From positions 3,906,001-3,970,000 of the forward strand of contig NZ_CP016076.1 in assembly GCF_001941625.1 (NCBI RefSeq): a stretch of DNA of 64,000 nucleotides, written 5' to 3'. The notes below the pieces were generated by a model. The model saw only the letters and a list, made by a program, of their open reading frames with translations, was not told the DNA's origin and ran no database searches. Of the stretch, positions 25,793 to 34,750 are shown piece by piece (the stretch's first letter is position 1; each line of letters opens with the position of its first letter). The DNA comes from Actinoalloteichus fjordicus. Lineage in GTDB: Bacteria > Actinomycetota > Actinomycetes > Mycobacteriales > Pseudonocardiaceae. A program made the translations under genes and the position numbers.

Positions 25793-27514
25793 TCACCCCT
25801 GCGGGTTCTTCAAGCCGACGGACGAGTAGTCGACGTACCCGCTGCGGGCGGAGCTGGCGAAGGCGTTGCCGATGTTCTCGCCGACCATCTGCAGCGGCGT
25901 CTCCCGCACCAGCGGCACGACGGGGGCGAACTCCATGATCTCCCGGTCCAGCTCGCCGTAGGCGACGTTCTGCTCGTCGACGTCCGCGATCGCCTCGATC
26001 TCGTCGAACCGGTCGTTGATCACCGACTCGTCGAACTGGCTGATGTTGGTGTTGCCGGTGTCGGTGACGTTGTCGCCGTCGAACAGCGGAGTCAGCAGCG
26101 GGTAACCCGACATCCACGACGAGCACCAGCCCGTGATGGCCAGCTCGTTCTGCTGGGCGGGGGTGGCGATGACCTCGTAGAAGGTCGCCGCATCGATGAC
26201 GTTCAGCTCGACGTTGATGCCCACCGCCCCGAGGGACTGCTGCACGGACTCCGCCTGGGCCTGCCACTTCGGCAGCGCCCGGACGTCGAGGGTCAGCGTC
26301 AGCTCGCCCTCGGCGATGCCCGCCTCCGCCAGGAGTTCGATCGCCAGGTCCTGATCCGTCGGGTAGAGGTCGAACTCCTGCCGTTCTGGCACCGACGGCG
26401 TGAGCATCGTGTGCGCCGGTTCGGCCATCGCCGGGCCGCCGGTGGCGGTGACGACGCTCTCCTTGTCGACCGCGTGGTTGATGGCCTGCCGCACCCGGAC
26501 GTCGGACAACGCCTCGTGGCTGTTGTTCATCGACATGTACATGGTGCAGGTGGGCAGCGAGCGGACGGTGCGCTGCTGGAACGCCGGATCGGACATGACC
26601 TGGGCGAGGGAGGCAGGCTGCAGGCCGTTGGTGCTCGACGCCATCGCGTTCGCGTCAGCGCCCTGCCCGGAGACCATCCGCTGGTCGACCGTGTTGCCGT
26701 CGATCCCGAAGAGGAACTCGTAGCCGTCCGGCGACGCGGCGCGGGTCTCGTCGGTCGCCGGGTCCCACTCCTCGTTGCGGACGAGCGTGAGGCGTTCGCC
26801 CCGCGTGTACTCCTCCACCCGGTACGGACCGGACGAGATGGGCTGCTCATCCAGCTGGTCCACCGTCACCTCGCCCACCGGGAACGGCGTGAAGGGCTGG
26901 GTGGCGGCGACGGCGTCGAAACCGGCCAGCGGCCCCTGAAGGGTGAACACGATCGTCTTGTCGTCCGGCGTCTGGATGGAGTCCAGGCCCTCCGGCGCCG
27001 CGTAGACGCCTGCGTACTCCCTGGCTCCGTCGATGATCTCGTGGAAGTCCGAGCCGATCGCCAACGCGGGGTCCAGGGACCGTTCGATGCCGTACTTCAC
27101 GTCGGCCGAGGTGATCTCGCGGCCGTCCTCGTACCGCAGTCCGTCCTTGAGCGTGTACGTCCACTCGGTGGCGTCCTCGTTGGACTCCCCCGGGCCGACG
27201 GCCAGGTCGCCCACGATCTCCAGCTCGCCGGTCTCCTCGTCGTAGACGAAGTCGGTGAGCTGGCGATAGATCAGCTCGTAGACGTTGTTGACATTGCCGT
27301 CGTTGCCCATCGCCGGATCGAGGTGGGAGAGGTCGACGGTGCCCAGCACGGTCACGATGCCGCCCTGCTCGGTCTCCCCGGTGTTGAGGGCGAAGCCGCC
27401 GTCGGTGGTGACGACGTCGTCGGCGTCGTCTCCGGACCCGCCGCATGCGGTGAGTGTCAGCGCGGCGACCGTACAGATTCCGATCGCGGCGCGTGCTCTG
27501 CGATGTGTGGCCAT
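25793..27514 (-). CDS. Peptide-binding lipoprotein, family 5 (DppA/OppA type)
   Basis: A 573-residue solute-binding protein. The lipobox LTAC near residue 24 predicts a lipid-anchored extracellular protein. The family signature lies around DVRVRQAINHAVDKESV. As first gene of the transporter block it should set specificity. The genomic company predicts hydroxyproline-containing, perhaps arabinosylated, peptides. A 102-bp gap separates it from the GH127 gene, enough for a promoter, but I see no clear one. Confidence 0.92.
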   Translation of the reverse strand: MATHRRARAAIGICTVAALTLTACGGSGDDADDVVTTDGGFALNTGETEQGGIVTVLGTVDLSHLDPAMGNDGNVNNVYELIYRQLTDFVYDEETGELEIVGDLAVGPGESNEDATEWTYTLKDGLRYEDGREITSADVKYGIERSLDPALAIGSDFHEIIDGAREYAGVYAAPEGLDSIQTPDDKTIVFTLQGPLAGFDAVAATQPFTPFPVGEVTVDQLDEQPISSGPYRVEEYTRGERLTLVRNEEWDPATDETRAASPDGYEFLFGIDGNTVDQRMVSGQGADANAMASSTNGLQPASLAQVMSDPAFQQRTVRSLPTCTMYMSMNNSHEALSDVRVRQAINHAVDKESVVTATGGPAMAEPAHTMLTPSVPERQEFDLYPTDQDLAIELLAEAGIAEGELTLTLDVRALPKWQAQAESVQQSLGAVGINVELNVIDAATFYEVIATPAQQNELAITGWCSSWMSGYPLLTPLFDGDNVTDTGNTNISQFDESVINDRFDEIEAIADVDEQNVAYGELDREIMEFAPVVPLVRETPLQMVGENIGNAFASSARSGYVDYSSVGLKNPQG

Positions 27515-27616
27515 GATTCCTTCACTCCCGGATGCGTCGGGGGGTACTTGAGTGCCCTGAAGAGAGCGGGTGCTGCGAGATCAGGTGGTGCGGAAGAGGG
27601 GGTGCCGCGGTGGGCA

Positions 27617-29578
27617 TCACCCGGCTCGGAGCCAGACCCGCATGGCGCCGGGTCCCCGGTTGGCCCACAGCCGGTACGGCACGAGGTCGACGGTGGTCGG
27701 CTCTCCCGCCGGTTCCGGCTCGTCGGCCGTCCCGAGCACCGGGTACAGCTCGGCGGACGTCGACGGTCGCGTTCGGACGTCCACTGCGATGCGGAGGACG
27801 TCGGTGTCGGGATCAGAACCGAGCCGGTCGACGCGGACGCGGGCGGAGCCGAGGTCGGCGGGGCTCAGGACGATGTCGTCGAGCGGAACCTGCTGGTCCT
27901 GCTGCTCGGCGCAGTAGACGACGGGTCCTCTGGCGACGGCGATCGAGCCTCGGAGCGCGTCGACCGCCGGGTGCGCGCCGTGGAGGCGCACCGGCATGGG
28001 CAGGTCGAGTTCGACGACGGTGCCGGGTACCCAGTCATGACGCAGCCGAAGCCAGCCGTCGACGGCCTCGACCGGCACCTCCTCGCCTGCGACCCGGGCG
28101 GTCGCGCCGTCGGCCCAGGCGGGAATCCGCAGGGCGAGTTCCGCACCCGGTTCGGCGCGGCCGACCGTCAGGGTGACTCGCCCGTCGTCCGGGTAGGCGG
28201 TCCGGATGCTCACTGCGATCCGCTCGGTGTCGACGTCGGCGTCGGCGTAGACGATCACCCCGACGCCGGTCTGGGTGGCGACGGCCAAGTGGTCCGGCAG
28301 CTCGGCCATCCAGCGGATGACGTTCGGCGGGCAGCACGCGCACCCGAACCACTCGCGGCGCGGCGGCGATCCGGCCGGGGCGCCGCCGCCCTGCCGGTGT
28401 TCGGGACGACGCTGCAGCGGATTGTCGTAGGAGAAGGCGGTGCCCCGCTGGGAGAGCGCCACCGCGTAGGCGTTGTACAAGATCCGCTCGAACACGTCGC
28501 CGTACCGCGCGTCCCCGGTGGCCAGCAGCAGGCGCCAGGCCCACTGCATCGTGCCGATCGCCGCGCAGGTCTCCGAGTAGGAGCGTTCGGAGGGCAACTC
28601 GTACCGGTCGCCGACCGCCTCGTCGGAGTGTCGAGCGCCGAGCCCGCCCGTGAGGTACAGCCTGGTGTCGAGCATGTCGTCCCACAACCGTCGGGACGCG
28701 TCGAGCAGCGCGGCGTCGCCCCGCTCGATCGCCACGTCGGTGGCGCCCGCGGCGAGGTAGACCATCCGCACGGCGTGGCCGCGCAGCCCGGTCAGCTCCC
28801 GGAAGGGCGCGTCATCCTGGAAGTAGTCGGGCGAGAAGAAGGTCGCCGGAACGGATTCGTGCCCGCGCCGGTCCACGAAGGACGCGGCGAGGTCGAGATA
28901 CCGTCGGTCCCCGGTGTGCCGGGTCAGCTCGACGAGGGCCATCTCCACCTCGGGATGTCCGCACGCGTCGCCCGTGTTCGCGAACCGGGTGACGGCCAGA
29001 TCAGCGAACCGGACGGCTACCCGCAGTAACCGATCGTCGCCCGCCTGTCTGCTCGCGGCCACGGCGGCCTGCACGAGGTGCCCGAGGTTGTACAGCTCGT
29101 GCCCCCAGGCGAGGTCCTCCCAGGGTTCGCGCGCGGTGTGCTCGTTCTGCACGAAGGAGTTGAGATACCCGTCGGCCCGCTGCGCCCGTTCGATGAGGTC
29201 GACGGCCTCGTCCCAGAACGCCGTCACCTCCTCGCCGACCTCGTCGCGGCCGATCTCGTAGGCGAGGCCCTCCAGGGTCTTGTAGACGTCGGTGTCCAGG
29301 AACGGGTAGCGCCCGACGTACTCCGCTCCGGTCCCCTCGGCGACGGTGCGCAGATTGCCGAGGGTGCCCGCCTCGCGCAACTGCGCGATGGTGTGCGGGA
29401 TGGTCGCCGCCCGGTTGCGCTCCTGCCAGTCGGCGAGCAGCCCGCCACGCAGGACGACGCGGTCGGCGGGAGTCACGGGCACGCGGTCGGGCGTGGGTCG
29501 CACGGCGGCGAGGGGGCCCGTGCCCGGGGCGGGCTCGGGGATGCTCACCCCTCGATCAGCTCTCGTCGAACGGTCCAT
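27617..29578 (-). CDS. GH127 beta-L-arabinofuranosidase, cytoplasmic
   Basis: A 653-residue protein of the former DUF1680 family, now GH127 (type enzyme HypBA1 of Bifidobacterium longum). The cysteine cluster CACCPPN near residue 410 contains the catalytic thiolate and zinc ligands. The alpha/alpha-barrel part precedes it (YELPSERSYSETCAA, AWRLLLATGDARYGD) and beta domains follow. HypBA1 removes L-arabinofuranose beta-linked to hydroxyproline glycans of extensin. No signal peptide is present, so action follows import. AAAGGA lies eight bases before the ATG. This is the enzyme that ties the transporter to hydroxyproline catabolism. Confidence 0.92.
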   Translation of the reverse strand: MDRSTRADRGVSIPEPAPGTGPLAAVRPTPDRVPVTPADRVVLRGGLLADWQERNRAATIPHTIAQLREAGTLGNLRTVAEGTGAEYVGRYPFLDTDVYKTLEGLAYEIGRDEVGEEVTAFWDEAVDLIERAQRADGYLNSFVQNEHTAREPWEDLAWGHELYNLGHLVQAAVAASRQAGDDRLLRVAVRFADLAVTRFANTGDACGHPEVEMALVELTRHTGDRRYLDLAASFVDRRGHESVPATFFSPDYFQDDAPFRELTGLRGHAVRMVYLAAGATDVAIERGDAALLDASRRLWDDMLDTRLYLTGGLGARHSDEAVGDRYELPSERSYSETCAAIGTMQWAWRLLLATGDARYGDVFERILYNAYAVALSQRGTAFSYDNPLQRRPEHRQGGGAPAGSPPRREWFGCACCPPNVIRWMAELPDHLAVATQTGVGVIVYADADVDTERIAVSIRTAYPDDGRVTLTVGRAEPGAELALRIPAWADGATARVAGEEVPVEAVDGWLRLRHDWVPGTVVELDLPMPVRLHGAHPAVDALRGSIAVARGPVVYCAEQQDQQVPLDDIVLSPADLGSARVRVDRLGSDPDTDVLRIAVDVRTRPSTSAELYPVLGTADEPEPAGEPTTVDLVPYRLWANRGPGAMRVWLRAG

Positions 29579-29607
29579 GCGTGGGTCCTTTCGCCGGCCA
29601 GCCCCAT

Positions 29608-29626
29608 GTAGTGGGTGACACACTAC
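29608..29626 (-). promoter_or_regulatory. Candidate operator upstream of GH127 gene
   Basis: GTAGTGGGTGACACACTAC is a 19-bp dyad with one mismatched pair, centred on GTGAC, 29 bases upstream of the ATG. The same GT-G-AC centre occurs in the 18470-18482 palindrome (read on the minus strand), so one GntR protein may bind both. Confidence 0.5.
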
Positions 29627-29970
29627 TGAGAAAAGCGCTGCTGTAAAGGGGTGAAAACGCAGCGAAATACTTCCTTAACTTGCGGGCCTGTGCTCCCGTG
29701 ACCAGGCCGGACCCGGGCGCGTCACGGGATCGGCGGCTCGATCGCCCGCTCGGCGGGCAATCGGCCTGCCCCTCGGCGCGACGCCGCCTGCCCCCTCCCG
29801 GCTCGTCGGCGACCTCGCCGCGGACGCTCGGGGCGAGGGATCGACGGTGCGCCGGGACGGCGCCCGGCGCCTGAGCCCGAGGCGCCGCCCCTCGGTCCGT
29901 CGCAGCGGCCTGCTCGGCGGCGGCGACGGACGCGAGAGACGGCGTCGGCTGGTCTCCCCGATCCGGTGGA
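29627..29970. other. Gap between GH127 and GH62 genes
   Basis: No gene is supported. It holds the promoter of the GH127 gene, including an A/T-richer segment at about 29630-29680, and the 3' end signals of the GH62 gene. Confidence 0.5.
29895..29941 (-). terminator. Possible terminator after the GH62 gene
   Basis: GTCCGTCGC (29895-29903) and GCGACGGAC (29933-29941) are perfect 9-bp arms with a long GC-rich loop, 30 bases beyond the stop codon. The long loop makes this a weak call. Confidence 0.35.
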
Positions 29971-31401
29971 TCAGCAGGGAGAGTTCGTCTGGGTCAACAG
30001 TCCCAGCCGCCACGGCAGGCGGTTGTAGTCGCCGCCCGCCCCGGGGTCCAGGCCCTGATACAGGTAGCGCAGATCGCAGGGGCTGATCTCCATCGTCTGG
30101 TCGACGCCGGAACGCAGCATCTCGCCGTGACTGATGTCCCTGCTCCACTGTCCGCCTGGGAACGTCACGTTGTTGGCCCGAGCGAACGGGCGGGACTCGC
30201 TGTCGGCGAGGGCCGTCCACGGTCCGGTGATCGCCGGAGCGGTCCAGGACCGGAACCACCGTCGACCGTCCGAGCCGATCGCCTCGTGCACCAGGAGGTA
30301 GCCCTGATCGCCCTGAATCCGGTAGACGTTCGCCGCCTCGAACAGCCGGTTGCGGTCGGCGTCCTCCATCGCGATCACGGTGTTGGTGAATCCGGCGGGG
30401 AAGTTCGCGACCGTGGTCTCGGACCGGTATAGGTGACCGTTGTCGTCCGAGGAGAACAGGTAGCACATCGCCGCGTCGCACACCGTCCAGAAGTCGACCC
30501 AGTAGCCGTCGCCGATGTTGTCCCGGATGATCTCGGGCATCGCGGAGTAGAAGTTCCTCGGCGCGGACCAGGTCTCCGGCCTGGTGATGTCCGTCGTCGT
30601 GGAGTAGGAGCCGCCCGCGCCCGTCTGGTAGACGAGGTACCACAGACCCTGCGGGGCGAAGTAGAACACCTGCGGCGCCGCTCGGTAACCGGGGCCGATC
30701 CCGGACTGGTCCAGGTAGTGGTGTGGTGCCGACGACGCCTGGGACCAGTCACTGAAACTGGTGTACACCATGTTGTATCCGTCGGTGTACACCGTCGCGA
30801 ACACATGCCACCGTCCGTCGTGATAGACGACGGACGGGTCCTTGACCGACACCGCCGGGTGGCCCGAATCGGGTTTGGGGCTGATGATCGGCCCGGTGGA
30901 CGACCATTGGAAGGAGTTCGGCAGGCTGCCGTCCGGCGGCTGCGGCGTGGTGCCGCCCGTACAGTTCGTGCCGTTGAGACTGAAGATCGTCGGCGGCGGT
31001 GTCGTCGTCCCGGAGGTCGTGCCGTTGAAGCCGAATGACACCGAGCCGCCCGCCGGGATGCGCGCGTTGTGGCCGGCATCGCGCGCGACGACCTGGGAGC
31101 CGTTCTGCGTCACTGCAGCGTTCCAGGCATGATCGACCCCCTGTCCGGCGGTGAACGACCAGGTCAACGACCAGCCGTTCACCTCGGAACCGAGGTTCCT
31201 GATCGTCACGTTCGTGGTGAAGCCGCCGGGCCACTGTGCCGCGGTCGCATAGTCGACCGAGCAGCCTTCCTGTGCCTCGGACGCAGCAGAAGCGGCGGCG
31301 GGAGCGCCGGCGGCGGTGAGCAGTGCAGACGCGAAGAGCAACGCGGACGCCGTGGCGACCGACCGCGACAGGGCGGCCGCGAGGCGTCGGGATACGGACA
31401 T
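29971..31401 (-). CDS. Secreted GH62 alpha-L-arabinofuranosidase with CBM2
   Basis: A 476-residue exported enzyme. A Sec signal peptide of about 42 residues ends at AASAAS. A CBM2-type binding module follows (CSVDYATAAQWPGGFTTNV, VNGWSLTWSF, GSVSFGFNGT), then a short Thr/Pro linker and a GH62 catalytic domain (VKDPSVVYHDGRWHVFATVY, GLWYLVYQTG, NRLFEAANVYRI, QWSRDISHGEMLR). GH62 enzymes remove arabinose side chains from arabinoxylan. ATG 31401 has GAAAGGA five bases ahead; ATG 31407 is the alternative. It shares strand and arabinose theme with the GH127 gene but likely has its own promoter. Confidence 0.93.
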   Translation of the reverse strand: MSVSRRLAAALSRSVATASALLFASALLTAAGAPAAASAASEAQEGCSVDYATAAQWPGGFTTNVTIRNLGSEVNGWSLTWSFTAGQGVDHAWNAAVTQNGSQVVARDAGHNARIPAGGSVSFGFNGTTSGTTTPPPTIFSLNGTNCTGGTTPQPPDGSLPNSFQWSSTGPIISPKPDSGHPAVSVKDPSVVYHDGRWHVFATVYTDGYNMVYTSFSDWSQASSAPHHYLDQSGIGPGYRAAPQVFYFAPQGLWYLVYQTGAGGSYSTTTDITRPETWSAPRNFYSAMPEIIRDNIGDGYWVDFWTVCDAAMCYLFSSDDNGHLYRSETTVANFPAGFTNTVIAMEDADRNRLFEAANVYRIQGDQGYLLVHEAIGSDGRRWFRSWTAPAITGPWTALADSESRPFARANNVTFPGGQWSRDISHGEMLRSGVDQTMEISPCDLRYLYQGLDPGAGGDYNRLPWRLGLLTQTNSPC

Positions 31402-32701
31402 GAGCATCCTTTCGTGACAGGAATGCGACGTCGTCTCGGCTCGCGATCCGGCAGCGGGTGACCTCGGCGAATCGGGCCGGGGCAGGCCGGTGAGTCGAAT
31501 GAGGTCAGGTCTGGTGGGGCAGGCGGGGACCACTGCGGACGGGGCGGTTCGTCGCTCCTCTCGTCGCACGCCACCTGAGACGAGCGGTCCTTAGCGGTCC
31601 GCACGGGCTGATCACACGATCGACGGCCGCTCCGACGGCAGTGCGCGACACACCTCGCACGTCCGACGGAATTGCGTCGGCGCGACAAAGGATTCCCAGA
31701 TCAGGTCGCTGAACCGGCATATTCCGCAGCTCGGCGAGGATTATCACGGCGAATTCGTCGAGTCTCGACGACAGCGCCCGCAGAAGAGCCGAGGAGTCAC
31801 TCCGGAGAACTCGACGAGGACGTCGTCACCGACGACGAACACAGCAGGCGAATCCACACCGTCCGGCGGGTGTGCCGTCGTCGTCGGTCACCGTACGAGA
31901 ACGTCGCCGCCCGCCCGGAACGAGCAGGATCTTGGTGGCGGCCACCGCGTCGATTCACGATGTCGATGCGCGGCGAGGTGGACCGTACCGGTGACTCCTG
32001 ATCGGCGGGAAGCGGTCGTTCCTCCTCGGCGAAAGGATCGATCGCATCGGGACTCCTCACGTCGGCATTGACGGTGATCACGGCGACGCACTCCCTGTGG
32101 AACCTCTCGGGAACCGACAGATCCCAGACCGATGACAACATATCCTCACGTCACGTCGATGCGCAATACACCAACGGGACGACTGCCGAATAATGCACCC
32201 AAGAAGTGATCGTGTCGCGATCGATCGTCGTTCGACGAAGAATTCCATCGATGTCATCGAAGAATTCGGGAGGCGACTCCGCACCCGATCGGCAGCCTTC
32301 GCTGCCGCCGCAGGCCCGGTGTCCGAAGGTGGCGACGGCGGTTCCGGGTGATGAAGGTATCGGCAGCCGTCCCCACTCCCCCGGGCTCGGCCCGCCCGAC
32401 TCGCGAACGGCTCGGCAGGATCGACCCGGCCTGTGGCCAGCCACCCACGACACAGGCCTTCCGGTGCTGACGTCGATTCTCCAGGGCAGGGGACGACGGG
32501 CGGTCTCCGGCCGGCGATGCGCCGCCAAACCGAAGAGATCCGCCCGCCTCCGGTTCTGATCAGTCGGCGTGCCGCCGTCCGCAGTCGTCTCCAGGCCCGG
32601 GCTCGACACGCGGTGGCCTGCCGAAGGTCGGCGAGTCCCCCGCCGCCCCGACGTGTCTCGATCGCAGAAGTCGTCCCCGCCTGGCCTGTTCCGTGCCGAG
32701 A
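31402..32701. other. 1.3-kb non-coding region
   Basis: No gene is supported; the short frames here have no recognisable product or clean codon bias. Parts are lower in GC than the surroundings. A direct repeat CGAAGAATTC occurs at 32236 and 32258. Confidence 0.5.
32236..32267. repeat. Two CGAAGAATTC copies, 22-bp spacing
   Basis: Identical 10-base copies at 32236-32245 and 32258-32267, spaced about two helical turns. No adjacent gene start explains them. Confidence 0.35.
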
Positions 32702-34750
32702 CTAGGCCGTCCAGTCACGCGACCACCGCGCACGGCGCTCTTCGTCTCGGAGGATCCATTCCGATCCCTCTGCCGCCACCGCCTCGAGAATCGGAAGCGC
32801 CGCGTCGATTCCCGAGGTCTGCAGGGCTGCCGAGAACAGCTCCGAGTCGTTCTCGACGACGTCGTCCTTCTGCTGACGGAAGTTCTCGGCGACGACAGTG
32901 ATGGCGTCGCCACTGAGCAGCGTGAGCCGGAACGTGCGGCTCCGCAACGACTCCACCAGGCGGAAATCCTCGCCGACGACCTCCGCGGCCCTGGCCCCCT
33001 TCTCCGTCACCGAGGCCGAGGCCAGCGAGTTGTAATTGAACAGGTTGCGGCGCTCGTCGCGCGCCTCTCCGGTGAGGAAGTCCAGATCGACGCGCGCCTC
33101 TCGCACACCGCTTCTGGTGAGAAGAAATATCTGTACGGAGTACCGCGCGAAACGCGGCGGCCCTTTCACCACTCGCGCACGGGCGCCGTCGGCGCCCTCC
33201 GTCATCACGACATGGGTGACGACGTCGTGTTCGCCCAGCTTCGCGCGCCGCATCGCGTCATTCCGCAGGTAGATCTTGTCCAAGGCAAGCCACCGGGCCA
33301 TCTCTGCATCCGTCGGACGATCGGCGAGTTCGCGACGACGCTCCTCGTAGGCCGCGGTCTCCTGCTCGAGGAGATCTCGCGCATCCTGCAGAAGCAGCTC
33401 GTCGGCCCGCCGAAGCCCCATGAGGTGCGTGATCCTCTCGACCGCGAGACCGCCTCCGAGTCCGAGGAGCACCACGGCGAGGTACGCGCCGCTCAGTGCC
33501 AGAACCGTCACTGCGGCTGACGCCAGTACGACGCCCACGGTGCACAGCCGAGTAGACCTCGGCTCGCACGGCACGGGGAAACAGAACAGCTCTTGCGTCC
33601 GCCAGCCCGACGCAACACGTCGCGCATGCCAGCTGATCAACCAGTCTACTTTCGCAGGTTCCAGGCGGGCATTGCCGTACTGAGCCACCAGTCGTCGTTT
33701 GAGGTGGTCACGGATGCCGCCGACGTACCGGGGCCAGTCGCCCGCCTGATGCGGACGGGCGTCGGTGAAGCGCTGATCCACGAGTTGGTAAATCTCCTTG
33801 ACGAAGGCGGTGGGAACCCAGTGTCCAGGTGAGACGGCCGCGAGCGGAGCTCCCGGCATGACCTCGCTCCGCCGTCGTTGTTTCCAGGCCTGCCAGGCCC
33901 GACGGGTGATGCCGTGTTTCACAGCAAGATGACCGCCGACTGCCACCAGTGGCAGGAACACCAGGAAACCGGCCATCGTCGAACCCGCCATCGCCTGCCA
34001 GAGACCGAACCCCGTCAGCAGCAGCCCGATGATCATCCTCGGCCAGGTCCCCGGCTCCGGGACGGACGCCGGTGGCACGCTCAGACGTGGTGTCGCCGGG
34101 TCCGGCTCGAAGAACTTCCACGCTCGGGCCCGCCTACCTGGCCGAAATCGTTCGATGGTGATCCGCTGGGCACGAGCGGCGTCGAGACTGGCCTGTTCGG
34201 CGGTGCCGAGGATCATCTGCAGATGCAGATGGATCTCCTCCTGTCGGGCGTCCGGCAGAGTCTTGAACGAGGCGACCACCTGGGAACTGTCGTCGGCCTC
34301 ACCCTGCATCCGCATCCGTGCGAACGTCAGGAATTCCCAGACCACCTCAAAGGCGGCGCTCCACTCGTCGTGTCGCAGCAAGGCGAGCATCTTTCGAGCG
34401 TCGCTGATCGAATCGACGTGCTCCGTCTTGATGTCGTGGAACGACCGATCACTGACCACGGCGAGGAAGTAGTGATAGGCCCGCTGAGTGGTCCCCTCCC
34501 CCGTGCTGAGGAGTTCGCCGAGGATGCGCTCGGCAGGTCGAGGCGTTCCTCCCGCGAGGAAGTTTCGGGCGACCTCGTGCCTGCGTTCGGGGATGTCGCC
34601 GGGATCGAGGTTGTAGACGTTCTCGTTGTGGACTGCGTTGCCGTAGAGCGCTCCGATCTGTTGACCTACCGTCGCCCCGTCGCGCGCCTCGTTGCGGCTG
34701 CCACCACCACGCCGGTCTGACATCGTCGCGCTGAATTCCGCAGTGTTCAC
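32702..34750 (-). CDS. Membrane protein coupled to a nucleosidase gene
   Basis: A 682-residue protein not assignable to a family by eye. Residues 27-48 carry TVGQQIGALYGNAVHNENVY, which resembles the C-terminal tail of the neighbouring nucleosidase. A helical region follows (55-205). Hydrophobic pairs at ~238-276 and ~402-438 probably form two membrane hairpins, with most of the protein in the cytoplasm. The last ~180 residues form a soluble domain (VQIFLLTRSGVREARVDLDFLTGE). GTG 34750 overlaps the nucleosidase stop (GTGA). The pair looks like a toxin/effector with a membrane partner or regulator, which is inference. Confidence 0.75.
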   Translation of the reverse strand: MNTAEFSATMSDRRGGGSRNEARDGATVGQQIGALYGNAVHNENVYNLDPGDIPERRHEVARNFLAGGTPRPAERILGELLSTGEGTTQRAYHYFLAVVSDRSFHDIKTEHVDSISDARKMLALLRHDEWSAAFEVVWEFLTFARMRMQGEADDSSQVVASFKTLPDARQEEIHLHLQMILGTAEQASLDAARAQRITIERFRPGRRARAWKFFEPDPATPRLSVPPASVPEPGTWPRMIIGLLLTGFGLWQAMAGSTMAGFLVFLPLVAVGGHLAVKHGITRRAWQAWKQRRRSEVMPGAPLAAVSPGHWVPTAFVKEIYQLVDQRFTDARPHQAGDWPRYVGGIRDHLKRRLVAQYGNARLEPAKVDWLISWHARRVASGWRTQELFCFPVPCEPRSTRLCTVGVVLASAAVTVLALSGAYLAVVLLGLGGGLAVERITHLMGLRRADELLLQDARDLLEQETAAYEERRRELADRPTDAEMARWLALDKIYLRNDAMRRAKLGEHDVVTHVVMTEGADGARARVVKGPPRFARYSVQIFLLTRSGVREARVDLDFLTGEARDERRNLFNYNSLASASVTEKGARAAEVVGEDFRLVESLRSRTFRLTLLSGDAITVVAENFRQQKDDVVENDSELFSAALQTSGIDAALPILEAVAAEGSEWILRDEERRARWSRDWTA

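Noticed and set aside
25496-29029. 1177-codon plus-strand open frame opposite the transporter and GH127 genes
   Set aside because: It is antisense to well-recognised genes; its Val/Arg/Asp-rich translation matches nothing and arises from high-GC codon bias.
32236-32267. CRISPR-like repeat
   Set aside because: Only two 10-bp copies with a 12-bp gap; far too short and no cas genes in the window.
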